A stretch of 64,000 nt of DNA from Mycolicibacterium neworleansense (lineage in GTDB: Bacteria > Actinomycetota > Actinomycetes > Mycobacteriales > Mycobacteriaceae), in assembly GCF_001245615.1 (NCBI RefSeq), contig NZ_CWKH01000003.1:806001-870000 (forward strand), in the 5' to 3' direction. A program made the position numbers and the translations under genes. The notes below the pieces were generated by a model. It saw nothing but the letters and a program-made list of their open reading frames with translations. It did no database searches and was not told the DNA's origin. Positions 52,128-63,262 of the stretch are shown here, piece after piece. The number at the start of each line of letters is the position of its first letter. The first letter of the stretch is position 1.

Positions 52128-54262
52128 TGGTGTCGCTCCAGGATTTTGTCGAGACGTTGCAGTTCGCGTTGCTCTCGTTGGTGTCTTATCGGAGGGGCCA
52201 GCGGATCGCTGACGATCTCGTGGAGCTGGTTGCGGTGTTGTTGGATGGCTTCGATGTCACGGTCGGTGTGTGCGATGCAACGGCATGTGGGACGGCAGTC
52301 GTCGATGTCGGGGGTGAGCATCGGATCGTCCATGCTCCCGCGCAGCTGACACGCAGCCTCCTGCGCCTTGAACACGCACGTCATTCCGTCGCCGTGATAG
52401 ATCTGCAGCAGCGTGTTGCCGAGCAGATCGCGCGCTTGTCGGGGGCTGGTGAGTACATGACCGGCGAAGGTGCGTTCGGCGGCACGGACTCGCTGGCGGT
52501 ATTCGTCTGCAGCGGGCCCAGAGACGCGTTCGCCGTCTTCGAGTGCTTGTTGGTCGATGGCCATCTCTTCCAGACGCGCGAGGAAGTCTTCGTAGGCGTA
52601 CTCGTCGGGAAAGCCCGAGCTGTAGTCACCGGCGTATCCCTGGATCAGTCGTGTGTGCACGTGCCCGTACTGCATTGCTCCGGCGACCAGGCCGCGGGGC
52701 CGACGCCGAATGAACCAGGCCAGTGTTCGCCGAAACCGTGAGAGCGTGATCTGCTGAGGGTCAAGAGGGATGCCCGGGCGGTCGTTCTGCGTGCAGTAGT
52801 CGTTGACCCAGTCGATGAAGTCGGAAATGGTGCCGACGGCTCGCGTGCTGGTCCGAGCCTGACCGATGCGGGCGAAGTTTGTTGCTTCCTTGTAGGGCTG
52901 GATTCTGGACGGGAACAGCAGGGGGTGGGCGTGGAGGCGCTCCATAACAGCGACCGCGTCGGCGACCGGCTTGACCACCACCCACGGATCGCGGCGTTGT
53001 TGTCCCTCGGGGAGTTTGTTTCCGTCGTCGTCGACGACGTTCTTGAACACCAGTCCCGACATCAGCCACATGTCGGCTGCTTCGTCGCGTTCGATGCATC
53101 CCCGCCGCAGATTGAGGACTTCGCCGGCTCGCGCACCTGAGAGGTAAGCGATGACGATCATCGCGGCAGCGCTGAGATGGTTGGCCAATGTCCGCGCCTC
53201 CTCGTAGGCGATGGGACGGTGCCGCCAAGGACGTCCGTCGAGGCGGGCGGTGATCGGGGTGTCCAGATAGGGTGCGTCAGCAATCGGTAGGCCTGATCGC
53301 GCAATCAACTGGCCCGCGGGGTAGCGCAGTGTTTTCTGGTTGAACACCATCTCCAGCTGCCTCTCGAGATGCTGCATGTCGAGCTGCACCCTGCCCGTGG
53401 CGTCGACCTTGCCGGGTAGGGCCCCGCCGGTTTCATGCAGTCGTGCCACATAGGCCTGCACCTTGTCTTCCAGGTCATGGCTCGGGGTGCGCCCGAGGCG
53501 GCCGCCGTTGTCGGCGCGGCGCGCTTGTGGGGAGAGTCTTTTGAGACGCAGGTGTTCGTCATGCGCTGCGATGATGTCGACGGAGAAATCCTCGACGAAT
53601 CGCAGTGCCCAGTGCAGCAGCGGCTGCATGGTGACTTCTGCGATGCGCGGTGTCCGGTTTTCCCTGCGCGACTGCGACTTTCCCAAGATTTCGTGCAGTG
53701 GATCGCCGTTCCACGGCGGCGCGAGGGGAAGCCTCATTGATTCGGGCAGGATCAATCGGTAACTCCATAGCCGCCGTATCTCAAGGGCCCGCCGATGCTT
53801 GGTGTCGAGTGTGGCTTCCACGTCCACGAGGTATGCCAGGTAGCGGTCGAGGACGTTGTCATCAACCTCACCGAAAGCCCAGATGTGTTGCTGGTTCAAC
53901 CACGTCATGAAGGCCTTGAAGCTGGCCCAGGCACTGACCACGGTAGCGATCGCTGCCTTGCTCGCCGCCTTCTCGTGAAACGGGGTGGGCGTGGAGTGGT
54001 TGATCAACTGCCAGAAATAGTGTTTGGAGGCGAGGCGTAGCCGCTCAGGTATTGAGCTGAAGTTCAGTGTGAGCGTGTAAACGTGCTCTTCGAAGACTGC
54101 AGCGGTCAAGCTCCAGTGGTCGTCACCGAAGCGACTCAGCGCAGCGACGTCCGTCCCAGGGACGAGTTCGCGGTTGGTCAGGACCAACGTTTGATCGTCG
54201 GGCCACTGGACGTCGTCGGGAATCGGGCTTGCCCATTCGACCGAACGCCAGGGCGCGGTCAC
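52124..54262 (-). CDS. Tyrosine recombinase C of the module (TnpB-like, large)
   Basis: A 712-residue recombinase. The catalytic region has Arg in YLSGARAGEVLNLRRG, an Arg-rich RFRRTLAWFIRRRPRG in place of HxxR, YGHVHTRLIQGYAG with His and the Tyr nucleophile. A C-terminal Cys cluster (CVFKAQEAACQL ... DDCRPTCRCIAHTD) suggests a zinc finger. GTG overlaps the upstream stop (GTGA). It is one of three adjacent recombinases that probably act together on the island ends. Confidence 0.85.
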   Translation of the reverse strand: MTAPWRSVEWASPIPDDVQWPDDQTLVLTNRELVPGTDVAALSRFGDDHWSLTAAVFEEHVYTLTLNFSSIPERLRLASKHYFWQLINHSTPTPFHEKAASKAAIATVVSAWASFKAFMTWLNQQHIWAFGEVDDNVLDRYLAYLVDVEATLDTKHRRALEIRRLWSYRLILPESMRLPLAPPWNGDPLHEILGKSQSRRENRTPRIAEVTMQPLLHWALRFVEDFSVDIIAAHDEHLRLKRLSPQARRADNGGRLGRTPSHDLEDKVQAYVARLHETGGALPGKVDATGRVQLDMQHLERQLEMVFNQKTLRYPAGQLIARSGLPIADAPYLDTPITARLDGRPWRHRPIAYEEARTLANHLSAAAMIVIAYLSGARAGEVLNLRRGCIERDEAADMWLMSGLVFKNVVDDDGNKLPEGQQRRDPWVVVKPVADAVAVMERLHAHPLLFPSRIQPYKEATNFARIGQARTSTRAVGTISDFIDWVNDYCTQNDRPGIPLDPQQITLSRFRRTLAWFIRRRPRGLVAGAMQYGHVHTRLIQGYAGDYSSGFPDEYAYEDFLARLEEMAIDQQALEDGERVSGPAADEYRQRVRAAERTFAGHVLTSPRQARDLLGNTLLQIYHGDGMTCVFKAQEAACQLRGSMDDPMLTPDIDDCRPTCRCIAHTDRDIEAIQQHRNQLHEIVSDPLAPPIRHQREQRELQRLDKILERHQ

Positions 54263-56118
54263 CGAATGTCCATTTCCCGATTGATGAATCGGTCCACCAT
54301 CGCGTGTTGCTGCGGAGTCGCGTCCGCGCGCGCCTGCGCGACAGCAGCGGCGTCATGCCGGCTGAGCAGGTCGGCGAGTTGGGTGTGAGCACGTGCGAAT
54401 CGTTGCGCCCAAGCCAGTGGAGTCATGTCTGCCTTGCGGGCTTGAAGGCGCTCAAAGACGAGAGCTTGCACGGGTAGATGGTGGGGCAACGCTCTCGCGC
54501 ACGGGCATTCCAGGCATTTCATGAACGACGCGCGGCATGGTTGCCCCGGAGCCCCAAATGGGCTGTTGTCATTGTCGATACAGGAGTTCATCACTGTGTC
54601 CAGTTCACCCGCAAGCATGCGCTTGACGACGGTCGGCTCAATACCGTGCTTTGCGGCGAGCGCGCAAGCGTCGGATTGAGCGATCTCGTCGCGACTGAGG
54701 GTCTCCATGACGCTGCGACTGCGCGCTTTGTCGACTTCTTCAGCCAGTGCGGCCGCGACGACTTGTCGATACTGGCCGAGGTTGCCGCGGTCCCTGCTGA
54801 GATAGTCCTTGACCAGGGTGGTTTCGGTGTGAGCAACGGGTTTCTGGTGCAATGAGACATAAGTGAGCCGTATCAGGTCCAACGTCACCGACAGGTATCC
54901 GCGGGCGTTGGCCGCCGAGGCATCAGGCTGGATCTTGTGACGCGCCGACCACATACGGAAGGGCTCGTTGCTGGCAAGCGCCCGAATGCCGCGGGTAGTC
55001 CCATTTGCGTGGTAGCCAACCAGAAGGCGGTCCGTATCAGTTATTTGACGCGAGTGAGACGTCAAGTCAAGCAACAGCGCATATAGACCGAACGGTGTGT
55101 GCAATTCGTCGCGGGCTGTCGGAGATGACGACGTCGAGGGAAGCGTGATCCAGTCCGGGATCTCGGCCAAGGCCAGATTCATGTAGGCCCGGGCTCCTCG
55201 CCGGGGCTTGTAAGTATCGAGGATCGCGATGGACTTCCGCCCATCGACGTGTCCGTCGGTTCGGTGATGCGCTGTTGTGAGGTTGAGGATGACACTGCGA
55301 TTCTGACCGGTCATGATCCCCATAAGAATTGCCGCAGCAGCGAGTTCGGTACACGTCAGATGCAGCCAACCCACTACCTCGGCGACCGAGCCGAACCCCG
55401 AGTCCCGTACCCAAGTCTTGGGTGCGTACGTCCCTTTGTGAGCTGGGCGCGTATAGCGGGGTACGTCGGTGTGCTCTTCGACGAACTCCAGCAGTTCCAA
55501 ACGCCGGTCACGGCCAGCCATCTTTCCTGCGCGGTACTGCCGCAACAGCTCGCGGTTCTTGCGGATTCTGGTCGCCGCGGCGCGCAGATCTGATCGCGCA
55601 ACGCGAGCGATCTGAGTGAACTCGTCGCGACTGTAACTTGCCTTCTTACTCGCGTTCGATTTTCTCAGAGTGATTTGGCAAACTTTGGCCACCATCATGG
55701 CAGTTAGTTCATTGCTATTGCGGAGCACTACTTTTAGCTCAGACACTTCGCGATGTGCCGACGTTGTTGTGGCGCGGCGATGATCGCGGAAACCGTCAAT
55801 GTGGTCATCGACGAGCTCTGCCATCGTTGTGGGCGGGGCCGCCAGTCCGCTGAGGTAATCAGCGAAGAGTCGAACGGCGCGGAAAGAGTACCTGAAACCT
55901 TCCATCCTGGTCACCGCGCCACCAGGAGCTGTCCGTTTCGCAAACGTCATCGCCAATCCCTTTTGCAGATCGAGGGCCACAGGCATCCGGGAGAAATCGA
56001 AATCCTGAACGGTGGCACCATCATGGTCAAAGCACCTCACCGTCAGTCGGTCTGGCTGCAGTCCATGGGATGTCAGTCCTTGGGTGGGTAGCGCTGCGCG
56101 TCGACCGCGGCGGCTCAC
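54259..56118 (-). CDS. Tyrosine recombinase B of the module (TnpB-like)
   Basis: A 619-residue recombinase. It has Arg in IMTGQNRSVILNLTTA, a degenerate middle motif near DLIRLTYVSLHQKPVAHTE, and Tyr in VKDYLSRD. A Cys cluster (QPCRASFMKCLECPCARALP) follows near residue 540. Length equals that of Tn554 TnpB (about 630). GTG overlaps the stop of the first recombinase. The weak catalytic motifs mean it may be regulatory or need its partners. Confidence 0.82.
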   Translation of the reverse strand: MSRRGRRAALPTQGLTSHGLQPDRLTVRCFDHDGATVQDFDFSRMPVALDLQKGLAMTFAKRTAPGGAVTRMEGFRYSFRAVRLFADYLSGLAAPPTTMAELVDDHIDGFRDHRRATTTSAHREVSELKVVLRNSNELTAMMVAKVCQITLRKSNASKKASYSRDEFTQIARVARSDLRAAATRIRKNRELLRQYRAGKMAGRDRRLELLEFVEEHTDVPRYTRPAHKGTYAPKTWVRDSGFGSVAEVVGWLHLTCTELAAAAILMGIMTGQNRSVILNLTTAHHRTDGHVDGRKSIAILDTYKPRRGARAYMNLALAEIPDWITLPSTSSSPTARDELHTPFGLYALLLDLTSHSRQITDTDRLLVGYHANGTTRGIRALASNEPFRMWSARHKIQPDASAANARGYLSVTLDLIRLTYVSLHQKPVAHTETTLVKDYLSRDRGNLGQYRQVVAAALAEEVDKARSRSVMETLSRDEIAQSDACALAAKHGIEPTVVKRMLAGELDTVMNSCIDNDNSPFGAPGQPCRASFMKCLECPCARALPHHLPVQALVFERLQARKADMTPLAWAQRFARAHTQLADLLSRHDAAAVAQARADATPQQHAMVDRFINREMDIR

Positions 56119-57566
56119 CAGCTGGTTCCAACCGGGTCGCTGGCGACATTGGGGTGCAGGCGGAATGCCTGGCTGAGGAACTCCTTCACCGGAAAGCCGT
56201 CGGCGTGGGCCAGCAGAATCTCGACGTCAAGATTCCGGAAAGGTTCCAAGTAGACGTTTTTCGTCGTCTCGACGCGGGCGTGGCCGAGCATGGTTTGAAC
56301 GAAATGCCAGGTGTCTCCGAATTGGGTACGGAAGTCGTTTGTGCCGTCCTCCTCGAGGGAGCTCAGCCGGGCTGCGTACACCAGCTTGCCGATCGAGAAC
56401 CATTTCAGAGCAAATGAGTGCCGGTGCATATGCGGTGTGCACCTGAAGTTGGGCAACCCAAGCGCGGCGATCCGCCGATTGGCGTTATCAAACGTGTGGT
56501 GCCATCCATGGGGATCTCGGGGCAGCCCATCCTCATTTAGCCACAGGGCCAAGGGTTCCAGATCGCTACCGGTGCGCATGAACAGTCTTCGCCGCTGTTC
56601 TGGATCAATGAGGTTCCATGGTCGCTGAACCTCCTGGCCGTCGTCCGCAATGAGGATCACGTGGCCCCCACGTTTAGCCGGTTGTGCGATCTGGCGCGCT
56701 GCGACGGCGTCATACCGATGCTCGGCCTGCGCGTCACGAACAGCACGCGCACGAGGGCCTTCTATGTAGGCACGGACCGCGCGCAACACATCAACGGGCA
56801 TCCAATAGGGATGTCCGTACCCACCCTTGGCGCATTTGTCGGCCAACCGGCACGTATAGAACGACCTTCCCAGCTCCAGCGTCGGCAACTCCGGCAACAC
56901 CACCGAGCCCCACTCGGTCAGCCGCAGTCCTGTCCCATACAGACCATCCACAAACGCGCTGTCTCGCTGTTCATTTCGTCCTCGCCACGATTTGTCTGGT
57001 CCGCCGTCCAGGGTTCGACCACGCAGGCCCACGTCGCGCCACCTCGCGATCGCGGCGGGATCTAGCCACTTGACGCCCGCTGTGCGCTTCGCCCGGGGTG
57101 AACCCACTTCGGCGAAAATATCGGCCACCTCCGGGTAGCGGGACGAGGCCCATCGATAGAACTTCTTACAGGCGGCGATGTCCTTGGAAAAAGTCGACGT
57201 ACCAACTCTTTCCGGATTGGTCGGGTCTGTCAGACGCCAGAACTGAAACTCCTCGACATCGTCGACAGAGGCTGTAAACCACTCCTGCCCGCGGGTTTCC
57301 AGGAAGTTCAGCCACAATGCCAAACAGCCGGCATAGTCGCGGTTGCTTGTTTCCGCCAGATTCCGCATCCGAGCTGAACCGAGGAAGTCGTTCACCCGAG
57401 TATCTGGAAATCCATTCGGACCCAACAAGAACCGTTGTCCATCACGACCCCCGAGGGCTTTGATCAACTCCGACAGCGACTCTGATCTATCCGCCAGCAC
57501 CAACGACAAGTCACCGACTGGCAGATCAAATCTGTATCGATGAACCTGCCATCGCGCATCACTCAT
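56115..57566 (-). CDS. Tyrosine recombinase A of the module (TnpA-like)
   Basis: A 483-residue recombinase with a complete active site: Arg215 in GTGLRLTEW, His-x-x-Arg-His-type HMHRHSFALKW (about 379-389), the LGHARVETT box and Tyr439 in NVYLEPF. ATG at 57566 is chosen because TGGAG lies upstream; TTG at 57584 is in frame. It is the gene nearest the right island end (38 bases from the repeat), so its promoter is at the junction and may depend on insertion. Confidence 0.88.
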   Translation of the reverse strand: MSDARWQVHRYRFDLPVGDLSLVLADRSESLSELIKALGGRDGQRFLLGPNGFPDTRVNDFLGSARMRNLAETSNRDYAGCLALWLNFLETRGQEWFTASVDDVEEFQFWRLTDPTNPERVGTSTFSKDIAACKKFYRWASSRYPEVADIFAEVGSPRAKRTAGVKWLDPAAIARWRDVGLRGRTLDGGPDKSWRGRNEQRDSAFVDGLYGTGLRLTEWGSVVLPELPTLELGRSFYTCRLADKCAKGGYGHPYWMPVDVLRAVRAYIEGPRARAVRDAQAEHRYDAVAARQIAQPAKRGGHVILIADDGQEVQRPWNLIDPEQRRRLFMRTGSDLEPLALWLNEDGLPRDPHGWHHTFDNANRRIAALGLPNFRCTPHMHRHSFALKWFSIGKLVYAARLSSLEEDGTNDFRTQFGDTWHFVQTMLGHARVETTKNVYLEPFRNLDVEILLAHADGFPVKEFLSQAFRLHPNVASDPVGTSW

Positions 57567-57604
57567 GATCGGCTCCATTCTCAATGGACCCGATCAGTCA
57601 ATCA

Positions 57605-57627
57605 CAACAGTTCAGTCGGCTATAGAA
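57605..57627 (-). repeat. Right terminal inverted repeat of the island
   Basis: CAACAGTTC (57605-57613), 8 bases, ATAGAA (57622-57627): the inverted match of the left end. The TAG inside CTATAG provides the stop that truncates chromosomal PstA at 57620. Confidence 0.7.
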
Positions 57628-58258
57628 CGCCAGGCGCCGTCGGGATCACGATGCGGACGATGGTCTTCCACTTGGGCACGCCCAGCGCGTAACTCGCCTC
57701 GCGCAGATCCATCGGCACGATGCGCAGCATCTCTTCGGTCGCGCGTACGATCACCGGAATCATCAACAGCACCAACGACAGTGACACCGCGAACCCGGAC
57801 CGGCCGAACCCGAATGTGGCCACCCACAATGCGTAGATGAACAGTGCGGCGACGATCGAGGGCACGCCGGTGAGGATGTCCACCATGAATGTGGTGATCT
57901 TCCCCAGCCGGGTTCCGCCACCGTACTCGACCAGGTACACGCCCACCATGACGCCGATCGGAATCGAGATCAGCGCACACACGATTCCCTGCAGCAGGGT
58001 GCCGACGATCGCGTGGTAGGCGCCGCCGCCGGCGGTGAACGTCGTCATCCCGGCCTGGGAATTGGTGAACCAGGTGGGTGAGCTCAATGCGGCCCACCCC
58101 CGGACGATCACCGAGTACAGCACCCACACCAGCGGGACCAGGGCGACCAGCAGTGACGAGGTCACCAGCACCGTGGCGAGGTTGTTGGTCAGCTTGCGAC
58201 GCAGGCTCACGCCCTGGAATGCGGGCGCCTTGACCGGACGCTCGAGAGTGGAGGTCAT
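57620..58258 (-). pseudogene. pstA: pstA, 5' fragment (212 codons, truncated)
   Basis: Starts with the normal ATG overlapping the pstC stop and is a normal PstA up to IVRIVIPTA (about residue 208). Then four codons from the island end give PGVL and a stop. The EAA loop (EASYALGVPKWKT) is present, but the last transmembrane helices are missing and encoded 49 kb away at 8194-8484. The protein is therefore almost certainly unable to form a Pst channel. Confidence 0.93.
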
Positions 58259-59328
58259 GGGCGTCCCTTTCCGGCGACCGCGGCACGGGCCAGCGAGTTC
58301 ACCACGAAGGTGAGGATGAACAGCACCAGGCCGGCGGCAATGTAGGCGCCTGCCTTGTACTGGTCGTTGAATTCGCTTGCGGTGGCGGCGATCTTGCTGG
58401 CGAACGTGTAGCCGCCGTCGAACAGCGTCCAACTGAACGCGGTCTGGGTACCGCGAAGGATGATCAGCAGCGCGATGGTCTCACCGAGCGCGCGGCCCAG
58501 ACCGAGCATCGCACCGCTGATGTACCCCGACAGGCCGAAGGGCAGCACCGTCGTACGCACCACTTCCCAGCGGGTGGCGCCGAGTGCCAACGCGGCCTCG
58601 ATCTGGCCGCGCGGGGTCTGGGTGAACACCTCGCGGGTCACCGCGGTGATGATCGGCAGGATCATCACCGCCAGCACGATGCCCGCGGTGAAGATCGTGC
58701 CGCCGCCTGCCACCGAGGCGTTGCCGGTCTTGAACAGGAACAACCAGTCCAAGTGCGTATTGAGCCACACCGCAAAGGGTTTGATGGCCGGAGCCAGCAC
58801 GTACAGGCCCCACACGCCGTAGACGATCGACGGCACTGCGGCCAGCAGGTCCACCAGGTAGGCCAGCGGACCGGCCAGCCGTCGCGGTGAGTACTGCGTC
58901 AGATAGATCGCGATGCCCAGCGCCACCGGCATCGCCAGCAGCAGCGCGAACACCGACACGAACACGGTTACCTGCAGCAGCTCGAAGATGCCGAAATGCA
59001 TCGCCGAGGTGTCGGTGGTGATCCAGTTGCCGCCGTAGAGGAAGAAGTTCTCCTCGTTACGGGTCAGTGCCGGGACTGCACGCCACAGGAGGAACACCCC
59101 GATCGCCGCGATGAGCGCGACGATCAGGATGCCCGAACCTTCGGCAAGTCCACGGAAGATGCGGTCGCCGAGGCGAACCTTGGCTCCCTTGGACGGATCG
59201 GTGGCGATGGGTGCGGGTTCGGGATGGGGGGAGGCGAGCGTCTCCCCCGACCCCGAATCAGCTGGATTCGGCGTTGTCACTGTTGTCCCGTCGGGGCCCA
59301 TGGTCGTCATATGGTCGGTTAAATCCAT
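58255..59328 (-). CDS. pstC: Phosphate permease PstC (chromosomal)
   Basis: A 357-residue permease with six transmembrane helices and the EAA loop EAALALGATRWEVVRTTVLP. A Thr/Pro-rich cytoplasmic N-terminus of about 60 residues precedes the first helix. It is intact, but its partner PstA is broken. It might still combine with island PstA and either PstB, since the subunits are homologous. Confidence 0.94.
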   Translation of the reverse strand: MDLTDHMTTMGPDGTTVTTPNPADSGSGETLASPHPEPAPIATDPSKGAKVRLGDRIFRGLAEGSGILIVALIAAIGVFLLWRAVPALTRNEENFFLYGGNWITTDTSAMHFGIFELLQVTVFVSVFALLLAMPVALGIAIYLTQYSPRRLAGPLAYLVDLLAAVPSIVYGVWGLYVLAPAIKPFAVWLNTHLDWLFLFKTGNASVAGGGTIFTAGIVLAVMILPIITAVTREVFTQTPRGQIEAALALGATRWEVVRTTVLPFGLSGYISGAMLGLGRALGETIALLIILRGTQTAFSWTLFDGGYTFASKIAATASEFNDQYKAGAYIAAGLVLFILTFVVNSLARAAVAGKGRP

Positions 59329-59364
59329 CCTCGCCCAAATCCGTCCTCTAACGCCAGCCGGCTA

Positions 59365-60492
59365 CTAGGCGATGGCCTCGACCGAGGACAGCAGGCGCTG
59401 CTTGAACTCGTCGGGGAGCGCGATGTATCCGGCCTGCGACAGGCTGGCCTGCCCTTCGTTGGCGGCCACGGTCAGGAAGGACTTGACGGCCGCCGCGGTG
59501 TCGGCGTCGTAGCCCTTCGAGCAAACGATCTCGTAGGTGGCCAGCACCAGCGGGTAGACGCCGGCTTCCTTCGAGGCGTACAGCGCGTTCAGGTCGATGA
59601 CGAGGTCCTTGCCCTCGCCCTTGAACTTGGCGGCGCCCACGGCCTTGGTGGTCGACTGGTCGTCGAGCGGGACCGCACCGGCACCGCTGTCGATCTGGGC
59701 GTAGGGCAGGCCGGCGGCCGCGGCCGGGCTCTTCTCGACGTAGCCGATCGAGCCGGGGGTGGCCTGGACGGCCTGCACGACGCCGGAGGACTTCTGCGCG
59801 CCCTCACCGGCACCGCCCTGGAACTCCTTGCCCGCACCCTTGGTCCAGGTCTGCGGCGCGGCGGCGGCCAGGTACTTCTGGAAGTTGTCGGTGGTGCCCG
59901 AGGAGTCCGACCGGTAGATCGGCTTGATGTCGGCGTCAGGCAGGTTGGTGCCGGCGTTGAGCGCGGCGATCGCCGGATCGTTCCACTTGGTGATCTGGCC
60001 CTGGAAGATCTTGGCGAGCACGTCGGGGTTCACCACGAGCTTGTCGACGCCCTCGACGTTGTAGGCCAGCGCGACGGGGCCGAACACCAGCGGCAGGTTC
60101 CAGGCCTCGTTGCCACCACAACGCTCGGCCGCCTTGGCGACCTGGTCGTCCTTGAGCGCGGAGTCGGAGCCGGCGAAGTCGACCTGCTTGGCGATGAACT
60201 GGTCCACGCCCGCACCCGAACCGGTGGGGTTGTAGGACAGGTTCTTGCCGGAGCAGACCTGGCCCCACACCTTGTTGAACTCGGCGATGGCATTCTGCTG
60301 CGCCGTCGAACCCTCGGCCGTCACAGAGCTCTTGCCGCCGCACTCAGCCGACGCGGCGGAGTTGCCGCCCGTGGCCGACGAGGTCGTGGTGCCGGCGTTG
60401 TTGTCGCTGCCACACGCGGTCAGCGTGAGTGCCGTGATCGCCGTCGCGGAAAGAGCGACACCGAACGGCTTGGCAATGCTGATGAGCTTCAC
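59365..60492 (-). CDS. pstS: Phosphate-binding lipoprotein PstS (chromosomal)
   Basis: A 375-residue lipoprotein with lipobox LTLTAC and binding motifs STAQQNAIAEF, NPTGSGAGV, DFAGSDSAL and [18 protein letters not shown] at 60492 is chosen as the first codon of the signal peptide; the open frame upstream lacks any signal. It is the first gene of the native pst operon. It could still supply phosphate to a hybrid transporter. Confidence 0.94.
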   Translation of the reverse strand: MKLISIAKPFGVALSATAITALTLTACGSDNNAGTTTSSATGGNSAASAECGGKSSVTAEGSTAQQNAIAEFNKVWGQVCSGKNLSYNPTGSGAGVDQFIAKQVDFAGSDSALKDDQVAKAAERCGGNEAWNLPLVFGPVALAYNVEGVDKLVVNPDVLAKIFQGQITKWNDPAIAALNAGTNLPDADIKPIYRSDSSGTTDNFQKYLAAAAPQTWTKGAGKEFQGGAGEGAQKSSGVVQAVQATPGSIGYVEKSPAAAAGLPYAQIDSGAGAVPLDDQSTTKAVGAAKFKGEGKDLVIDLNALYASKEAGVYPLVLATYEIVCSKGYDADTAAAVKSFLTVAANEGQASLSQAGYIALPDEFKQRLLSSVEAIA

Positions 60493-60568
60493 TTGTCCCA
60501 CTTTCAGTTGACGGCTTCGAACTCTCCGGCAACGTATTAGGCCCTGGTGGACGGCTCGCGGACAGCAG

Positions 60569-60585
60569 GTGAATCGGCAGTGAAT
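60569..60585 (-). promoter_or_regulatory. PHO-box-like repeat before chromosomal pstS
   Basis: On the minus strand ATTCAC occurs twice with an 11-base period (60580-60585 and 60569-60574), the second extending to ATTCACC. GTTCA units also occur at 60588-60601. This is the direct-repeat layout of actinobacterial PhoP/RegX3 sites. Confidence 0.5.
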
Positions 60586-60613
60586 AGGTTCAGCGTGTTC
60601 ACAGCTAAACGGG

Positions 60614-62364
<1,751 letters not shown>

Positions 62365-62446
62365 GTAGCCGTTACCGGCCTTTAGTGATCTAACGATAAC
62401 GCCTCACCTGCTGATTAGCCGCGCCGAGCGCTTCGATTCTGAGGCT

Positions 62447-63262
62447 GTGGGCGACAATGTGCCGGTGCGCAAACTGCTGATCGGGATCACCGCGACCGTG
62501 ACCGCGCTCATCGTGGGGGTCGTCGGCACCGATTTCGGTTCGGCGATCTATGCCGAGTACCGGCTTGCCCGCAACGTCCGCACCGCGGCCGGGCTCAACT
62601 GGGATCCGTGGGTCGCCATCCTGGGATTTCCGTTCCTCACCCAGGTCCGCAACCACCGGTACCGGGAGATCGAGATCCGGGCTGCGGGCGTCGACCATCC
62701 GGTTGTCGGGAAGGCCTCACTGGAAGCCACGTTGCACGGCATCGACATCACCGAGTCGTCCTGGCTGATCCGGCCCGACGCGAAACTGCCGGTCAAGAAG
62801 GCAGAGAGCCGCATCATCATGGACTCCACCCATATCGGCAGGTTCATGGGCATCGACGACCTGCTGGTGGAGGCTCCCTCGCGGGAGACCAATGACGCCA
62901 CCGGCGGCACCACCGAGTCCGGCATCTCCAGCAGCCAGGGGCTGGTGTTCACCGGCACGCCCAAGGAGTCCGGTCTGGACAAGCGGGTCAGTGTCTCGGT
63001 CGACCTGTCCTTCGCCGACGGCGACGACACCACCCTGGTACTGACCGCAACCGGAATCCTGACCGGCCCGGGAACCGCCGACGAGCCCGTGCCCGACGAC
63101 AAGACCGCGGCCGTGCTGTCCGAGTTCAGCGACACGATCTCAGGGCAGAAACTCCCGTTCGGGATCAGCCCGACCACCGCGGGGGCCCGCGGCTCCGACG
63201 TGATCATCGAGGGCATCGCCTCGGGAGTAACGATCGACCTCGCGGGGTTCAACCGATCATGA
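62447..63262 (+). CDS. lmeA: LmeA-like DUF2993 lipomannan elongation factor
   Basis: A 271-residue exported protein with an N-terminal signal/anchor (LLIGITATVTALIVGVVG) and the DUF2993 domain. LmeA binds phosphoinositide lipid and is needed for mannan chain elongation in mycobacteria; it sits at this locus (Rv0817c). Start GTG 62447 or the nearby GTG 62459. It overlaps the next start (ATGA). Confidence 0.85.
   Translation: MGDNVPVRKLLIGITATVTALIVGVVGTDFGSAIYAEYRLARNVRTAAGLNWDPWVAILGFPFLTQVRNHRYREIEIRAAGVDHPVVGKASLEATLHGIDITESSWLIRPDAKLPVKKAESRIIMDSTHIGRFMGIDDLLVEAPSRETNDATGGTTESGISSSQGLVFTGTPKESGLDKRVSVSVDLSFADGDDTTLVLTATGILTGPGTADEPVPDDKTAAVLSEFSDTISGQKLPFGISPTTAGARGSDVIIEGIASGVTIDLAGFNRS

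Larger units (their letters stand above)
8484..57628. mobile_element. 49-kb resistance island (Tn554-like) inserted in pstA
   Basis: Both ends lie inside one gene: pstA codons 1 to about 208 are to the right, the last 95-96 to the left. The ends share short inverted repeats (TTCTAT, 8-9 bases, GAACTGTTG). Next to the right end are three tyrosine recombinases and a TnpC/DUF6262-like gene, the usual layout of Tn554-type elements, which insert site-specifically into conserved genes. Cargo: cadmium, mercury and arsenic resistance, a full second pst operon, a third pstS, and several defence-like genes. I see no DDE transposase or insertion sequence inside. The exact crossover bases cannot be fixed without an uninterrupted pstA from a relative. 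Confidence 0.88.

Noticed and set aside
52124..57566. Phage integrase of a prophage
   Set aside because: No phage structural, replication or lysis genes; three adjacent recombinases with a TnpC-like partner fit a Tn554-type element better.
57590..57640. tRNA gene as island attachment site
   Set aside because: The junctions lie inside pstA coding sequence; no tRNA is present at either end.
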